NCBI GenBank assembly: GCA_004794655.1
Contig: SMMW01000003.1
Location: 21,270,501 to 21,334,500 of the forward strand
DNA length: 64,000 bases
Source: Marisa cornuarietis
Taxonomy: Eukaryota; Mollusca; Gastropoda; Architaenioglossa; Ampullariidae
Direction of reading: 5' to 3'
Below, one piece after another: positions 40,656 to 53,300 of the stretch; the stretch's first letter is position 1; each line of letters starts with the position of its first letter. The notes under the pieces are model-generated. The model ran no database searches. It had not been told where the DNA came from and was given only the letters and a program-made list of their open reading frames with translations. The translations under genes were made by a program, and so were the position numbers.

Positions 40656-41529
40656 TTGCTTGTATGGTAATGATGCTGATAATGTGTTTTGATCGCTTGC
40701 AGGGCTATGGGTGGGCTCCACTCTCTCGATACACCAGTGTTCACTGTTTACAGAGTGACTTACACGTTGGTTCCAAGCTTTCCTCCCCACCCACCCAACC
40801 CGACTTGGGGACATAAACACACACAGGTGTCACCGTGCAGTCTCTAGACTACGCAGCTTCAAGTTTATTTTGGTCCCGTGCATTTAGTTTCACTTTTTTA
40901 GGCCTAAATGCATATCACTGCATGCGAATTTAGCTCATGCATATCATGGAATTAATAACTGCAATGATAAATTGTCTTGTGTGATGTGCGGTGGCTAATG
41001 ATAAAGTTTAAAGAACAAGATACATGTCTTTATTTATCTTTTTTTCTCTCTTTCTTGGGCTTGCCAGTAGAGCACAAATGCAACGAGAATCTTCTTTAAT
41101 TAGTCTTATTATTCCAGTTTCCTATATACGCACACAAGCACACGCGCACACGCATACACATAATTTGACCATGAGATTGAATCCAAGTGTTCACAGCACT
41201 GGCAGCCAAACTGTGGTCATGCACTCAGCTGAAGATAGAGCGTGATATATATGACATAAAGGTACAGCCCCCTTCAGTGCAATCAGTTTACACGAGTCCC
41301 TCTTTGTAAGTACTTTCATGCGCCAACACCTACATCCGTCTTCATCTGTGTGTGCGCGCGTGCGCGTGTGCGTGTGAGCGTGGAAGGGGGGTTAAGGGGT
41401 GAAATACGAACGATTTTGAGTACTTGTAATAAAAATATATCTTCATTCCACACGAGTTGTTAGCAAATAAACATGTTTATATTTCCTGTTCGATTATAGC
41501 GATGCCCCTTCGCGTAACTGGCTGAAGGG

Positions 41530-41530
<1 letters not shown>

Positions 41531-41565
<35 letters not shown>

Positions 41566-41569
41566 TAAT
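41531..41569. repeat. (AAT)n microsatellite at a retroelement-like 3' end
   Basis: AAT triplets are followed by GAGCATATTTATAGCACCAT, which on the minus strand resembles a 3' tail ending in (TTA)n. Confidence 0.85.
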
Positions 41570-41639
41570 GAGCATATTTATAGCACCATTTTCCGGCATC
41601 AGCCAGACTCAAGTCGTTTATATGTAATAAAGAATGATG

Positions 41640-41860
41640 GTCTCAAAACAAAGAGTTCTTGTGTTTTATATGTGAATACCGTCATAGATGCAGTCACTAC
41701 AGCTCAGTTATACAACCAGCTGCAGCTGTGATTTGTAGTTGTAGTATTAGTGGAATGATGGAGGTGGAGATGGTGGCACTAACAACATCAAGTTGTTCAT
41801 TGTTGGCGCACATACGACTGTCACGGAGTTCACATCAACACAGTGACAGTGTTATTGACG
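41640..41860. repeat. Diverged interspersed repeat, copy 2
   Basis: Ordered matches to 24860-25165, including GCAGTCACTACAGCTCAG and CAGCTGTGATTTGTAGTTGT. It follows the (AAT)n tract, suggesting a minus-strand retroelement. Confidence 0.6.
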
Positions 41861-43952
41861 GACCTGCCATTGTGTTTTTGGAATGTGGTGACACTTCCGT
41901 GTCGGTGGCTTCGACTCCCTTTTCGACATGAAGACTTCACGGTCGGCGCTGTGCCGCAGGTTTCAGTTCCATTTGACTTTTGTTGGTCAGTGAACTTCAA
42001 CGAGTGCTGGGGTTTGTTCCTCGTTCCAGTGCGACTGGTGCCGTGTGTATAACGTGCTGCTTGGAAATGGCGTTTGTTATGGGTGTCTTCCTGCTTGTAT
42101 TATAAGTGTGATATTCGGGCTGCGGATTGTGGCTCGTGTTGTACGTGAACGCTGCCATGGAATTCATTCATGTAAAAAGGAAAACAGACTTTGCTTTAAT
42201 TTCCTTTTTAACCACCTCTTTTGTCAAGTAAGGCGAAGTGTAAATGCACTGTCGTCAATAACAACAACACACACATTCAATCCAATCAGACGTCGAGTTG
42301 TGAAAACAGTAGCCAATGAGAGCACTCGTTGCTCAGCCTTCGTCCCTGCCAGAGCACAACGGACACTCAGCGACCCCGGAAGTTCTTGTTTCGCTACACG
42401 CTACTCGCCATACACATCTCATGCTTTGACACACCGACCTCTTCGTCTACTGCATGCTGCAATGTAAATATAACAAGCCTCTGAAAATAGCCCTCATCTA
42501 AATTGTAGAGGTCGGCGTTGAGAGTCATGCAGATGCAGTTCGTGTGGTTGAGAAATTCAGCACAATACTGCACCAGCGATCGATGACTGCTGACACTGTC
42601 ACGTGACAGGATATGCAAAAGTCTGATTCCGTTGCTTGTTCCGCTTTTGTGCTTGACATTTTTTTGCGACGCAGCTGTTCACACCAAATATGTCTCAACG
42701 TACATGCAGTTGTCGACGAGGCGGAACAGTAGCAGCGATGACAAAAGCGAGCTAAAAATAACTGCAAGGTTGACAAAAGGGGGAGTGAATCAGTCATAGA
42801 CATGGGAAGGCACACCTTGGCTCTGTGGAAGTATTATCTGTGCTCGACTCTCTTCAGTTCGGTGGGGAAGATCAGGAAGGACGTGGTAATCTACACAAGG
42901 AGTACAGCTTGCGTGTAAGGCTATAGCAGGAAGGATACAGGACAGGACAGGGTCAACGACTGTGCTGTATGTATAATTACTTGTGTTAACTGCCTAGGCC
43001 AGCGCCCTAGTTAGTCGTCGCGCTGTTGCTGATGTGACCTGCTTTTCAAGTCTTTTTGCGACTGTCTGGTGCCAGCTGGACACAGACACTACTTCAGCAC
43101 ACACCATGTCTACTAGGGGTTCACCACTCTGTCTGATTTGAGAAACAGAGAAGTTTGTCCTGCATTGCCCGCAGGAAGTCGTTAAATCGCGGAAGCGTGG
43201 TGGTTAAGACTGATCAGGCCTTTGCTGAACCATGTTTAAGGATGTGGGTGTGGTAAGAACACGACCCTGACACACCAGAGGCTTTGAAAAGGTAAGTTAA
43301 ACACTCGGTCTCGCACTCCTGATAAATAACAGGTAGCAACAAAATGACAGGGAAAATGGTGAGTAGTATAAGCCATGCAGCAAACTGAACCAACCAAGCG
43401 TGATGCTTCACATTACACAGGAGGTAGTCTCGTGCAAATGACAGTCGCCGGAGTAAGACTATCCGAGAGAGCTTTGATGCGAGGAATAAGTCCAGCCTCC
43501 AGCAACAAAAGCGTAACTTCATTTTGTTGAAATAATCCGTCGACAAGATCCCAACAAAACGCTTATCATGTAATAGTTGCAGGTTCGTTTCTCATACAAT
43601 AAAATGTAATCCGATATGTTTGTCTATGACAAGTTAGTTAATTGTTGTTTTATCTTTTTGTAATGCTACATGTGGACACTTTCATCTTGTCCCTCTCTCT
43701 CTCTCTTCTCTTTCTTTTCTCTCTATTTTTAAATATGGATATCAAACACTCTATATCTATATTTTCTACCTCTAGTATGGATTTAAGAATGAAAGAGGTG
43801 TTTGAAGCGTGTTCGGTGAATTGTAATACGGAAAAAAATTAATAAATTGAATTTGAGAAAACAAAATGGGGAAAGAAAAAAAAATTGTTGATTTATGCCA
43901 AGTCAGCAACTAAGGCTATCTCATGGCAATTCTCTATGGCAAAGAAGTGTGG

Positions 43953-43984
<32 letters not shown>

Positions 43985-44711
43985 TAGAGTACTGCGAGAG
44001 AGAATATCATCCTGAGGTGAATCAAATATCATTCTTGATTTTTCATGATCACAGTCCAGTATCCAGAAGTCAAAGTCTAACAAGCTGCTGTGCACAGTGT
44101 CTGTCAGTTCTACTGAGTGCTGTGATGTTGTAGCTAGATAGATGTATAGCATGACTGAGGAGTTGACTCCTGTCACTATTTTATTCTCTTCCCTTGGTGA
44201 GAAAATATCCGCATTGGGTGTTTGAAAATATTGTGCGCGTGTCCGTGTGCGTTCATACTGCCCACGTTAACGTCTGTGTATGAGCGTGTGTAATAGGTTA
44301 GGGGTAGGTCTTGTATCGTTTCGTGTGTGAATGGTGTCTTATGTTTGACGTCTTGTGTGCGTCATTCGTTTGTCGTAATTTTGGGAAACGAATGACGTAA
44401 AAAGAAGAAGAAACGAGAGCAGCGAGTTCTTCATCTTCCATAAATCAACCAGAAATCTCTTTACCTTCATCCCCACCTACTGGGGGCTCGTCGAGCGTGG
44501 TGTATGTGTGTAATATACGTCGTGTGTATGCAAGGTAAGTGTATGTACGTCATATTACAGCGTGTGCGTGAATATGGCGCACGTTAGATTTTGTTTGTAT
44601 GTATGTATGAGCGTGCAGGACAGTAAGTCAAAACAAATGTTCCAGATGCTGCAGCAGGAACTATCAACAAGAGACAAAGCGCTGCTGTTCATCATCATAA
44701 TCCCAAGGACA

Positions 44712-47700
44712 ATGTGTGCTTTCTATCTTCTGGTCGTAGTGTCGTTCATAATGGTGTCGTCCGCCCTGGAAGATTCACAGCGTGCAGTGATGATGGATTC
44801 TGAGACAGGTGCTGACTAAAACCTGTCCTTGGTCACCTTATTTTGTCATGGGCATTCATTTCTACCTGTTTTAAAGTTTTACCATTCTCGTCGCCAACAC
44901 TTTTCCTTCATCTTTCTCCCCCTTTTCCACAACAAGAAGTTTCTGCTGCTGATTCGTGGCCACAGTGGGGTGGGGGTGGAAGACAATGACGATGAAGCAA
45001 CTGAAATAAAAGACAGCCGTTACACATCCAACTGATCAAAGTCTTCAAACAGAATGGAAATAGTAATAAAAACAGCCTCAAACTTAAGGAGGTCCACAAG
45101 GGTCGAGAGCGACATTTTACAACACACGTGTAAGGGACATGGACATGACTAATTATAAGGCTTGACTAGTAAACAGCAACTTTGTGGTAACATGGAAGTT
45201 GCACTCATCTGTGCTTGACATTCCAGGTATGATGCATAAAGTCTTTGAAGGGGGCCGGCCCCGACAGCGGCGCCAGACATCTGACCGAGGGGTTCGCGGC
45301 TACAACGAAACACAGAAGAAGGTTTTTCTGGAGAGACACAACTTTGACAGGCGACTGCGGAAAGCATCTGATATGAGGCTGATGGTGAGACTTAAGTTCG
45401 TCTTCTTCTTCACCACTGTCGTCACATTTGTTGTTAGCGTCTTTGTTGTGAATGTTGTTCGTCGTGGTTGTCCACCAGTCGGAGCTACAGCTCTGATAGT
45501 TGCATTTATTTTTTTTCTTTAATCTCTGTTTTTTATTCCTTTGTCTCTCTCTTCCTGTATTCCTTTCCTTTGACTTTTATTGTCATGAATGACATTTATT
45601 GTAACATATATTACATCAGTACACATTTTCATATTTATCACAAAGTACAATGACATTATACAGCAGAAGGCGCATCATTACAAAACAACATAAATAAGGA
45701 CAAGCCTCTTCTTTTAAATTAAGTGACAAGTTACATATAGGGCAGCCATTGCTTTACCATTACACCTTTCATTTCGAGACCTTTAACTTTGATAGTACCG
45801 CGAACTACCTTTTGTTCAACGTACTTCAAACAAAAGAAGTAAACAAGAAACAGATGCGAAAAAGAACAATACCTTACCATAAGGACCGCTTGTTTACAAT
45901 CGTCTTGTACTTTTCAAACACAAGTGAACCAGCTGTTCTAACTGCTCTAGGGTTGGTTTGATTTATTACTTATTTATAAGAGAACGGCTGTGCACATCAA
46001 AGTCAGGGTAACATGCTGAAAGTGAGTGAATTTAGTGTCCCCCTCACCTATGAACGTGTTCAAAATGCTGGCAGGCCTGTTTTTTTATGCCCGCAACAGG
46101 AGTGGAACACGAAGCTGGAACAGCTGGCACAGGACTGGGCGGATGGATGCAACTTCGTGCATCGCCGCGATAGCCCTGGTGTCCCCACAGGTTTCAGCTA
46201 CAATGAGGAAAACCTTTTTGTTGCCACACGTGAGTAAATTTGAAAGGAGTATATGATTGAGAGGGGTAGGGGAGGAACACGAGCTGTTTCGCTGGGTCTA
46301 TGTTTCCTGTATATGTCCCTTTGCGAAAGGTACGTCTGGCTTAGGTCTAGCCCATGGTGATAACGACAACAAGAGTGACAATATTTTTGTAAAGATAAGA
46401 GTTGCAAGTCCCCGTTGGGTTCTAATCACTGCTACATTCAGCCATTTTGACATTATCAACATTCCTCTGATCAAAGGTAAGACCCTATTGATATGATGCT
46501 GGTGTTCTGATCCCACATGGCTAATTTTTTTTCTTATCGCAAATATGTAAAACAATCTTTTCTGATCACAGAAACCTTCGACCATTTTGATTGTTGCTCT
46601 GATCGCAGATACCTACGATCCTGTTGTTGTTCTTCGCAGCTGGCATGATGAGGAGGAGATAGAATACGATTACGAGACAGGTGCCTGCAAAAAGGTCTGC
46701 GGCCATTACACTCAGGTGAAAAATGATAACTCGGAGGTTTATAACCATTACCCTGCTCCAACAGCTTCTCAGCGAATGTACAGCTGTTACAACTGTCAGT
46801 AAACCTGCCTCTTCTGCACCTTCTCAGTAAATCTGATTCCGCAACTTGTTAATAAATATGTTCCTGCTTTAGCATCTCAGTAAATCTGCCTCTGCTGCAA
46901 CATCTCGGTAAATTTCCATCTATGACAAAATCTCGGGAACTGCCTCAGTTACAACATATCGGTAAATCTGCCTGTGACACAAATGTTTTGTAAATCTGCC
47001 TTGATGCTGTGGCAGCAGATAAGGCTTGCAGCATCCTACTTCGTAAAGAACAAAAGCAAATAACATTTGATGCTCACGTCCCAGATATAAAGAAAAGGAA
47101 CTCTGCAGCTAACATTTAAATTTAAATTTATACACTATCCACGGCACAAAATAAATGTTCAGACATCTTTCAAGTTTTTCCAAACTATGACCGTTGCCCT
47201 TATCTGTACCCGCCTAAACCATGTGACTTGTCCGTAGGAGATTTGCGTTTCCGTAAAACTGCATACATTGCTCATCATGCAAAGTCTGGAAAATAAGTCT
47301 TAAATCGCCAGTCCTGTAGCCTGACTAATCCATTTGCCCCCATAACCTCAGCCACTTAAGATTCATTTTCAAGACCTCACATCCGCACTAGACAAAAGAA
47401 ATCATTGGAAGTTCAGCTGGAAAAAGTGCCGGACTTAAAATCTTACAGGAAACCAGCCTCTAGCCTTTATGGGATACACACCCACAAACATCACAATGCA
47501 CAGACAGACGATTGAACCATGAAGTCAGAAAGGGGCAAGGATATGCCCAGTGAGTACATAGTCCCATCTCTTTCACTGGCAGAGATGTTCACGTATTCAT
47601 GTGTTAAGTCGGGGGAAAACATTTTATGCTCTAGTACGTCTTTAACAATTCTTAACCATGCGTAACGGTGCACTGACTTGTAGGATCGTCTTGACAGGTT

Positions 47701-49206
47701 GTGTGGGCCTCATCGTATGCACTAGGCTGTGGTGTGACTTACTGTTCCGCACTTCAAAATGTGAACTTTAAACAGGGATACTATGTCGTCTGCAACTATG
47801 GACCAGGGTAAGCATCTGCTTATTCACAATCGGTATTAGCCTCTGACTGAACAATAATCTTTTTCTCAACAAAGAAAATTCGTTCATGTTATTATCCTCG
47901 CCTTTATTCAGTATTGTTTCTGTTTCGTCTGACAAAATGAGTCCTTTGTTAAGTAAATTTTTTATTCTTCAGGGGCCAGTTGCACAACATGTTTCTAAAC
48001 CTTAAACTGTTCTAAAGAAGCAAAATCTCTTCTTAGCGTTTTTGATGCATTGCAGAAAAACATTTTTAAAAATTGTACTGACAGGACGGAAAGTCAGACT
48101 TTATCTTACTTAAAGCAGTTTTTTTTAAATTCTAAAATTGTGGTGTGCACTTTAAACTAATTATATAAATAGAGTTAAGTCCTAACAGTGTTTAAAATTA
48201 GAAATGTGTTGTGCAACTGGCCCCAGAACTCTTCTCTTCCTATCTTTCGATAAAAGCGTTTATATTTTAATAATTATGCATGAGTAGCACTTAGTCTAGA
48301 ATATTGTGTGGCCATGCCTCGCATACTTTCCGTGTGCTGACACGATCTTCTCATGGTGATCATGTTCTGTGTAGTGGCAATTATGTTGGACAGAAGCCTT
48401 ATAGGCTGGGGTCTGGACCATGCACGGAATGTCCCGACGATGCGCCTTACTGTGTCGATGGTTTATGTGGTGAGTAGGGTACACATATTTTCCCCATCCA
48501 TCCATCAATCTACTCTCTCACAGTTTCTACATGTATCATCAATGAAAACGCACATTGGGTAGTTCTCGTGGTGGAAACAAAGTTCAGAATCCCACTGTAA
48601 CAACATCCTACTTTTCTCTACCTCCTTTCGTCTTCCTGGCTGCTCCGGTAGCGCAAAGATAATAGCTTGTCACTAACACAGTAAGAATCAGGGGTCGTGG
48701 GTTCACATCTCATCTTGCACGTGCTATGTTTTCCGAGTATGTGGCACCTACTGTCAGGACCTGCGCCTCTTAGTTGCTGAATAGGCGTTAAGCACCGATT
48801 TCCCAGTCCCTTCTGTTTTCTTCGTTTCCACATTCCCTCTCTCCCTCTTCCCTCATTTCTTTCTTTTGTTTCTTTGTCAAATTTTTATGTTTATCTTTTC
48901 TTGTTTATTGAATTGACTACTGCTTTGTTGTATGTTTTATTTATATATATAGACGAAAACATTTTTCTCATTCTAGAACTCTGAATACGATATCTCTAAA
49001 GAAGGAAAAATAGCTAAATTAGTTTTTTTTTTAAAAAGGGAAGTCACAAACATTCTATTATTCACCGAAGTGTGTGTTTTTGTTTTGGTTTTTTTTTTCA
49101 AGCGCGACAACCCATGATTTCTGCGGCAAATGATCGCATTGTCGACTCTTGGATTCTGTATGAAGCACTAAGCCTGGGCTTCGTAGCTGTTAAAATGATG
49201 TTCTAA
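44712..49206 (+). CDS. Secreted CAP-superfamily protein (CRISP/PR-1/GLIPR1-like), 7 exons, about 266 aa
   Basis: Exons are 44712-44808, 45227-45384, 46100-46229, 46609-46715, 47698-47807, 48375-48469 and 49103-49206. All introns are GT/AG, phases agree throughout (1,0,1,0,2,1) and the total is 801 nt with a TAA stop. Exon 1 encodes a signal peptide (MCAFYLLVVVSFIMVSSA). The mature protein starts with a basic RPRQRRQ stretch. CAP motifs run in order: FLERHNFDRR (exon 2), WADGCNFVH and NEENLF (exon 3), SWHDEEEIEYDY and CGHYTQ (exon 4), VVWASSYALGCG and CNYGPG (exon 5), and GNYVGQKPY plus a CTECPDDAPYCVDGLC tail (exon 6). The family's His/Glu/Glu/His cavity residues appear to be present. The final exon adds about 33 residues with no Cys-rich C-terminal domain. 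CAP proteins are extracellular and of diverse function; some molluscan members occur in venom or glands, but nothing here shows such a role. Confidence 0.9.
46790..47003. repeat. Degenerate ~28-30 bp minisatellite in CAP intron 4
   Basis: Seven or so diverged copies of a phrase like CAGTAAATCTGCCTCTGCTG followed by CAACATCT, with one longer interruption. Confidence 0.75.
47972..48224. mobile_element. Palindromic MITE family, copy B (253 bp), in CAP intron 5
   Basis: Terminal inverted repeats are GGGGCCAGTTGCACAACATG and its complement at the right end (GTTGTGCAACTGGCCCC). The internal sequence matches copies A and C. It has the same arm-deleted form as copy A. Confidence 0.9.
48638..48812 (+). 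mobile_element. tRNA-derived SINE in CAP intron 6
   Basis: The head GCTGCTCCGGTAGCGCAAAG contains a box A-like segment, and GTGGGTTCACATCTC is box B-like at tRNA spacing. A non-tRNA body follows (GGCACCTACTGTCAGGACCT and on). No functional tRNA fold is seen. Confidence 0.65.
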
Positions 49207-49342
49207 AAACCTCACCAGAAATGTCACTGGTATTTTCCAGCACTGTTTACCCGTGGCTGTAATAACTTTAATGACAGATAATTGGTTATCGAGTTCCTTA
49301 CTGTTCTGTGTTGATGTAAATTTGTAAATACCTATTTTTTTT

Positions 49343-49348
49343 ATTAAA
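49343..49348 (+). promoter_or_regulatory. Candidate polyadenylation signal ATTAAA of the CAP gene
   Basis: The common variant ATTAAA lies 137 nt after the stop codon and is followed by a GT-rich stretch (TATGTTTGGAGTTTTGG). It is the best candidate in the first 200 nt of 3' UTR. Confidence 0.4.
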
Positions 49349-50619
49349 TTTATATTTTTCTAAAATATGTTTGGAGTTTTGGATTGCTCGCAAAACGACA
49401 ATTTCGAAAGTTTCCCCATTATATTGTGTATGTATGTATGCGGGGAGGTTGATGTGCTTGAGTAATTGTGACTTGTGAGAGAGGTGCTCACCATGACATC
49501 TCAATGTGAAGAGAATGTTCGTCCTTGCGAACCCGAGTTTTCACTTGAACTAATATAACAGCTCTTGAATGAAAGTATACTGACAATAGATTGTTGATAT
49601 ATAATTTCAAGGAAATTAATTAGCTCAAAAGAAATACGAACATCAAACGCTAAAAGCAGCGCACTGTCCAGAACTCTGTTTCAGAACAAAACATCAGTAA
49701 GAGAAGTGTATGAAAATTTCCAATTCGTCCAGTTGGTCTGCAAGTCTAGAGAAAGGACACAAGCAAGCGATCGAGCTGCCGAATTAAGGACAAACAATAA
49801 TAAGGCTACACCAAACACGTGACTCTCCAGCTATCTTATCACGATTTTGCCATGCATTCACTGACAGAGATTAGTGGCGACAGTTGTTTTAATAGCATCT
49901 GTCCAACATTGCTTATTGATCAGAAATTTTATGTACAAAGCGCATTTATGTTGTACCTCTTCCCAGCACCAGGCGGATTCGAAGCGCTTTACAGACGTAC
50001 AACAGATAGATGCACGAGTACAAACCTTAAGGCAGGCATCAAATGCACACACACACACACACATACACGCACGCACGCACACACACACGCATGCACATTG
50101 CGCGCACATATCTATATATCTATCATCGTTGGACAAGTATAGACGATTTCGAATTTTGTTTTCCACATTCCACATGACAGATACTGAAGGAAGCTGATTT
50201 TAAATAAAGTGGCAAGGCTGAAACTGTTACTAGATGAAAAATGAATGTCCATATTTTTTTTAACTGAAGAAAATCAGAGGCCACCAAAAACCCTAGCGTG
50301 CTTCAGAGAACATAGCGAAGCAGAAGCTCTAAAGCAAGAACAGAAGAAAGAACTTAAAAACTTAAATGTTGAGACGCCTTTTTGCCAAACATTGTCCCCG
50401 GGGAACTGGGCATGTTGGTGACAGGTATCGGTGTAACTCCGACCACCCATCTTAACATAATATTACAGGAGAACGCACAAGGTTCACACGTGAGGCATTT
50501 AAATATGACACGCAGCTCCACATCCCGATCCTGCCCTTTCCTGAGCAAAAGACAGAGCGACGTACGAATCAAAGTACAACTAAAGAAAAGATTTACTTAC
50601 AAAATTAGGTTTTTGTAAA
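49349..50619. other. Intergenic stretch, no gene seen
   Basis: AT-rich sequence with a CA-rich low-complexity tract at 50047-50098. No domain-bearing frame. Confidence 0.5.
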
Positions 50620-52612
50620 GGGTGTTCCAGTATCAAAGACAGCAACACCACTGCCCACTGCCTACCCTGCTTCACTGCTGCCGCAAGTTTTTAGTGATTA
50701 TTTCACCAGCAAGATATCGGACATTCGATCATCATTAGACTCGGCGTCGGCGCTTGACAGCATCTCCTGTGATGCCCTCCCAGGTTGCTCCATGACCAAG
50801 TTCCTACCAGTCTCTGAGACCGATGTGAAAGCGGTTATCCTCAAAGCTAAAGCAACAACCTGCGAGTTAGATCCGATGCCCACAAGCCTTCTGCTCGAGT
50901 GCCTCGATACTCTACTTCCTGCCATCACAAATATTGTAAATGTCAGCCTGTCGTCAGGTGTTTTCCCATCTCTGTTCAAGAATGCGGTGGTGAGGCCACT
51001 TCTAAAGAAATCAATGCTTGACGTCAATGTCCTGAACAACTACCGCCCAGTCTCCAACTTGTCTTTTCTCTCTAAGATCATAGAGAAAATAGTTTTGACA
51101 CAGCTCTGGGCCTATTTACAAGACCAGCATCTTCTTCCACAAGCTCAGTCGGCATATAGACCTTTCCACAGCACCGAGACCACTCTTATTAAAGTAACAA
51201 CAGACATATTATCTGCTCTTGACAGTGGTGATGTCTCTCCATTAACCCTACTGGACCTGTCTGCTGCATTTGACACTATAGACCACTCTCTGCTTCTTCA
51301 CACCCTCTACGGGATTTCTGGACCTGCGCTCTCGTGGTTCAACTCCTATCTCACTGATAGGACCCAGACTGTGTTAGTTGATGGTAAGATATCTCGCCCT
51401 GCTTCACTTTTCTGTGGTGTTCCCCAAGGCTTAGTACTTGGCCCAGTTCTGTTCATCCTGTATACTAAGCCACTTTCATCTTGCATCCGGTCTCGCCAAG
51501 TTTCTCATCAATCCTATGCTGACGACACGCAGCTTTACTGTTCTACTCCACCGGCTGTCTCACTCTGCTATTAGCTCTATAGAAGCTTGTATCAGCGATG
51601 TCAAGGGCTGGATGGTAAAAAACAAGCTTAAACTAAATGATGATAAAACGGAAGCCCTCTTGTGCCATAGAAGAAGACATCAACCTTCACTCGTCAGTCT
51701 GCCCAATCACATCAAGGTGGGCGACAGCAACATCACCTTCACGTCATCTGTTAGGAATCTGGGATTTATTGTCACCGCAGACATGACCCTTGATAAACAT
51801 GTTACAGCTGTCTGTCAGTCTGCCTACTATGAGCTCCGTAAGATCAGTGCCATCCGTCACTTTCTCTCTACACGTGCCACCAACACTCTTGTCTGTGCTT
51901 TTGTTCTTTCACGACTTGACTACTGCAACTCCTTGCTGGCAGGCTGCCCTGACTACCTCATTCAGAGACTCCAGAGAGTACAGAACTCCGCTGCACGTCT
52001 GGTGCTTAGAGCAAGGAAACGGGACCATGTCACTCCTCTCCTTCGTTTCCTACACTGGCTACCCATCCGTTTTCGCATCCAGTACAAACTGTCTGTGCTG
52101 TGTTTTAATTTCTTTGCTGGCTTCTGTCCTGACTATTTCTCTGAACTTCTCATCCCTTACTCTCCGTCCAGACAACTACGCTCTTCGTCTGACGACCGTA
52201 TCCTAACTGTTCCTGTCACCAGAACAACAACATATGGTCACAGGACTTTTGGCTACTGTGCTGCAAAACAATGGAACTCTCTTCCTTTCCATATCCGCCC
52301 TCTTCCTACAACTGAATCCTTCAAATCTGCACTGAAAACGCACCTCTTCCTTGAGCACTACTCTTAGTCCACAATGCTAGTCCTTACCCCCCCCCTTCCC
52401 TCTTGCTACTTTACCCATCACTATTTTTCTCTGTTCCTGTTACTTGATGCCTTTTGTTATCTGTTTTTGTCAGTACTGTCGTTTTCTTTCGTCCCCTGTG
52501 TTCTGTGTCTACTTAGTCCACGTCTCTTCCCCGTTTTAAGCGCTAAGAGCATGCTCTCTACGAGTGTGAATATGCGCTATACAAATCTTCACTATTATTA
52601 TTATTATTATCA
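50620..52612 (+). mobile_element. 5'-truncated L2/CR1-type LINE
   Basis: The element retains most of the reverse transcriptase and the 3' UTR and ends GCGCTATACAAATCTTCA followed by (TTA)n at 52592-52610. This microsatellite tail replaces poly-A in CR1/L2 elements. The endonuclease is missing, as usual for 5'-truncated copies, and no target duplication is evident. Confidence 0.85.
50642..52367 (+). pseudogene. Reverse transcriptase of the L2/CR1-type LINE (frameshifted)
   Basis: The coding part opens at the truncation point (frame with VFSDYFTSKISDIRSSL). It continues through LNNYRPVSNLSFLSKIIEKI, LLDLSAAFDTIDHS (RT box A), CGVPQGLVLGPVLF and the active site SYADDTQLYCS. This frame stops at 51572-51574, and the continuation (SIEACISDVKGWMVKNKLKL, then LDYCNSLLAG) is in another frame ending at TAG 52367. 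The shift lies near 51550-51570. No endonuclease is present and the copy cannot produce an active protein. Confidence 0.88.
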
Positions 52613-52699
52613 TCCACGTAATACATCACCTGCTCTGTTTATTATCTTTTTGGAGAACATCACTTGTGAAACCCTCTACGACCATCTGATCGCAGACTA

Positions 52700-53300
52700 A
52701 CAGAGAACTGTAAGACCTTACGAATAGTCTGACAGACAGTTTGAACGCATATAGAATGGAGACCAGCACTGACACAAAAAATCATGGTAACTGGCAACGA
52801 CAAAGCAAATATCGACTCGAACGGAGTACGGCTCGAAAAGGTAAACATCTTTAGGTTTTTAGGAGCCACCCTCATCAAAGACACCAGTTCCACAACAGAT
52901 ATCCGTATCGGGATCGAGACAGCAAACGTGGAAATGTCTAAGCTGGACAGGGTCTGGTGCAGCCAAACCATTAAGTACAATCTGTCCAAGTCCCTCGTTG
53001 TACCGATATTTTAAGGATGTGAAACGTGAAATCTTTTGGCCAATACGGAGAGGGAAATTAAGGCATTTCAGGGAAGGTTCTTGAGGAGGATGCTCATATC
53101 TCGTACAGGGAACATGAAGCACACGACTTTTTGGCCACACTCATAGGACACCACGGTGGCCAAAGGAAGATTCGACTTGCGAGAGTAAAGGAGTAGGCTG
53201 GTCGTCCTGTGCAGGACCTGCTCACCATTTTTCAAGACATGTGCTCTCCCCCCATCCCCCAACGACTGGTACCAGTCTATGGATGAATGACAATGACGAA
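52700..53300 (+). pseudogene. RTE-like LINE fragment (thumb/C-terminal part), decayed
   Basis: The frame from about 52780 reads KIMVTGNDKANIDSNGVRLE, FRFLGATLIKDTSSTTDIRI and KSLVVPIF. It then meets a TAA where the family has LYGCET, and resumes with GCETWNLLANTEREIKAFQG and FLRRMLISRTGNMKH. Further on, in another frame, RKIRLARVKE and AGRPVQDLLTI match the C-terminal tail typical of RTE-like LINE proteins. It is not part of the L2/CR1-type element whose tail ends 90 bp before it. Confidence 0.75.

Larger units (their letters stand above)
40656..44560. other. Non-coding stretch, no confident gene
   Basis: It contains (AAT)n at 41531-41569 and the repeat at 41640-41860. A minus-strand frame at 43546-43214 encodes one hydrophobic segment (WLILLTIFPVILLLPVIY) but has no homology that I recognise. 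CCAAT-like motifs occur at 42290 and 42312. If the exon at 36043-36220 is used by the CAP gene, this is intron. Confidence 0.4.

Noticed and set aside
43214..43546. Minus-strand 110-codon membrane protein
   Set aside because: One hydrophobic stretch, but no homology, no splice support and a poor start context. It is best treated as chance.
48638..48710. tRNA gene on the plus strand
   Set aside because: Box B is degenerate, there is no clean anticodon arm, and the sequence continues as a SINE.
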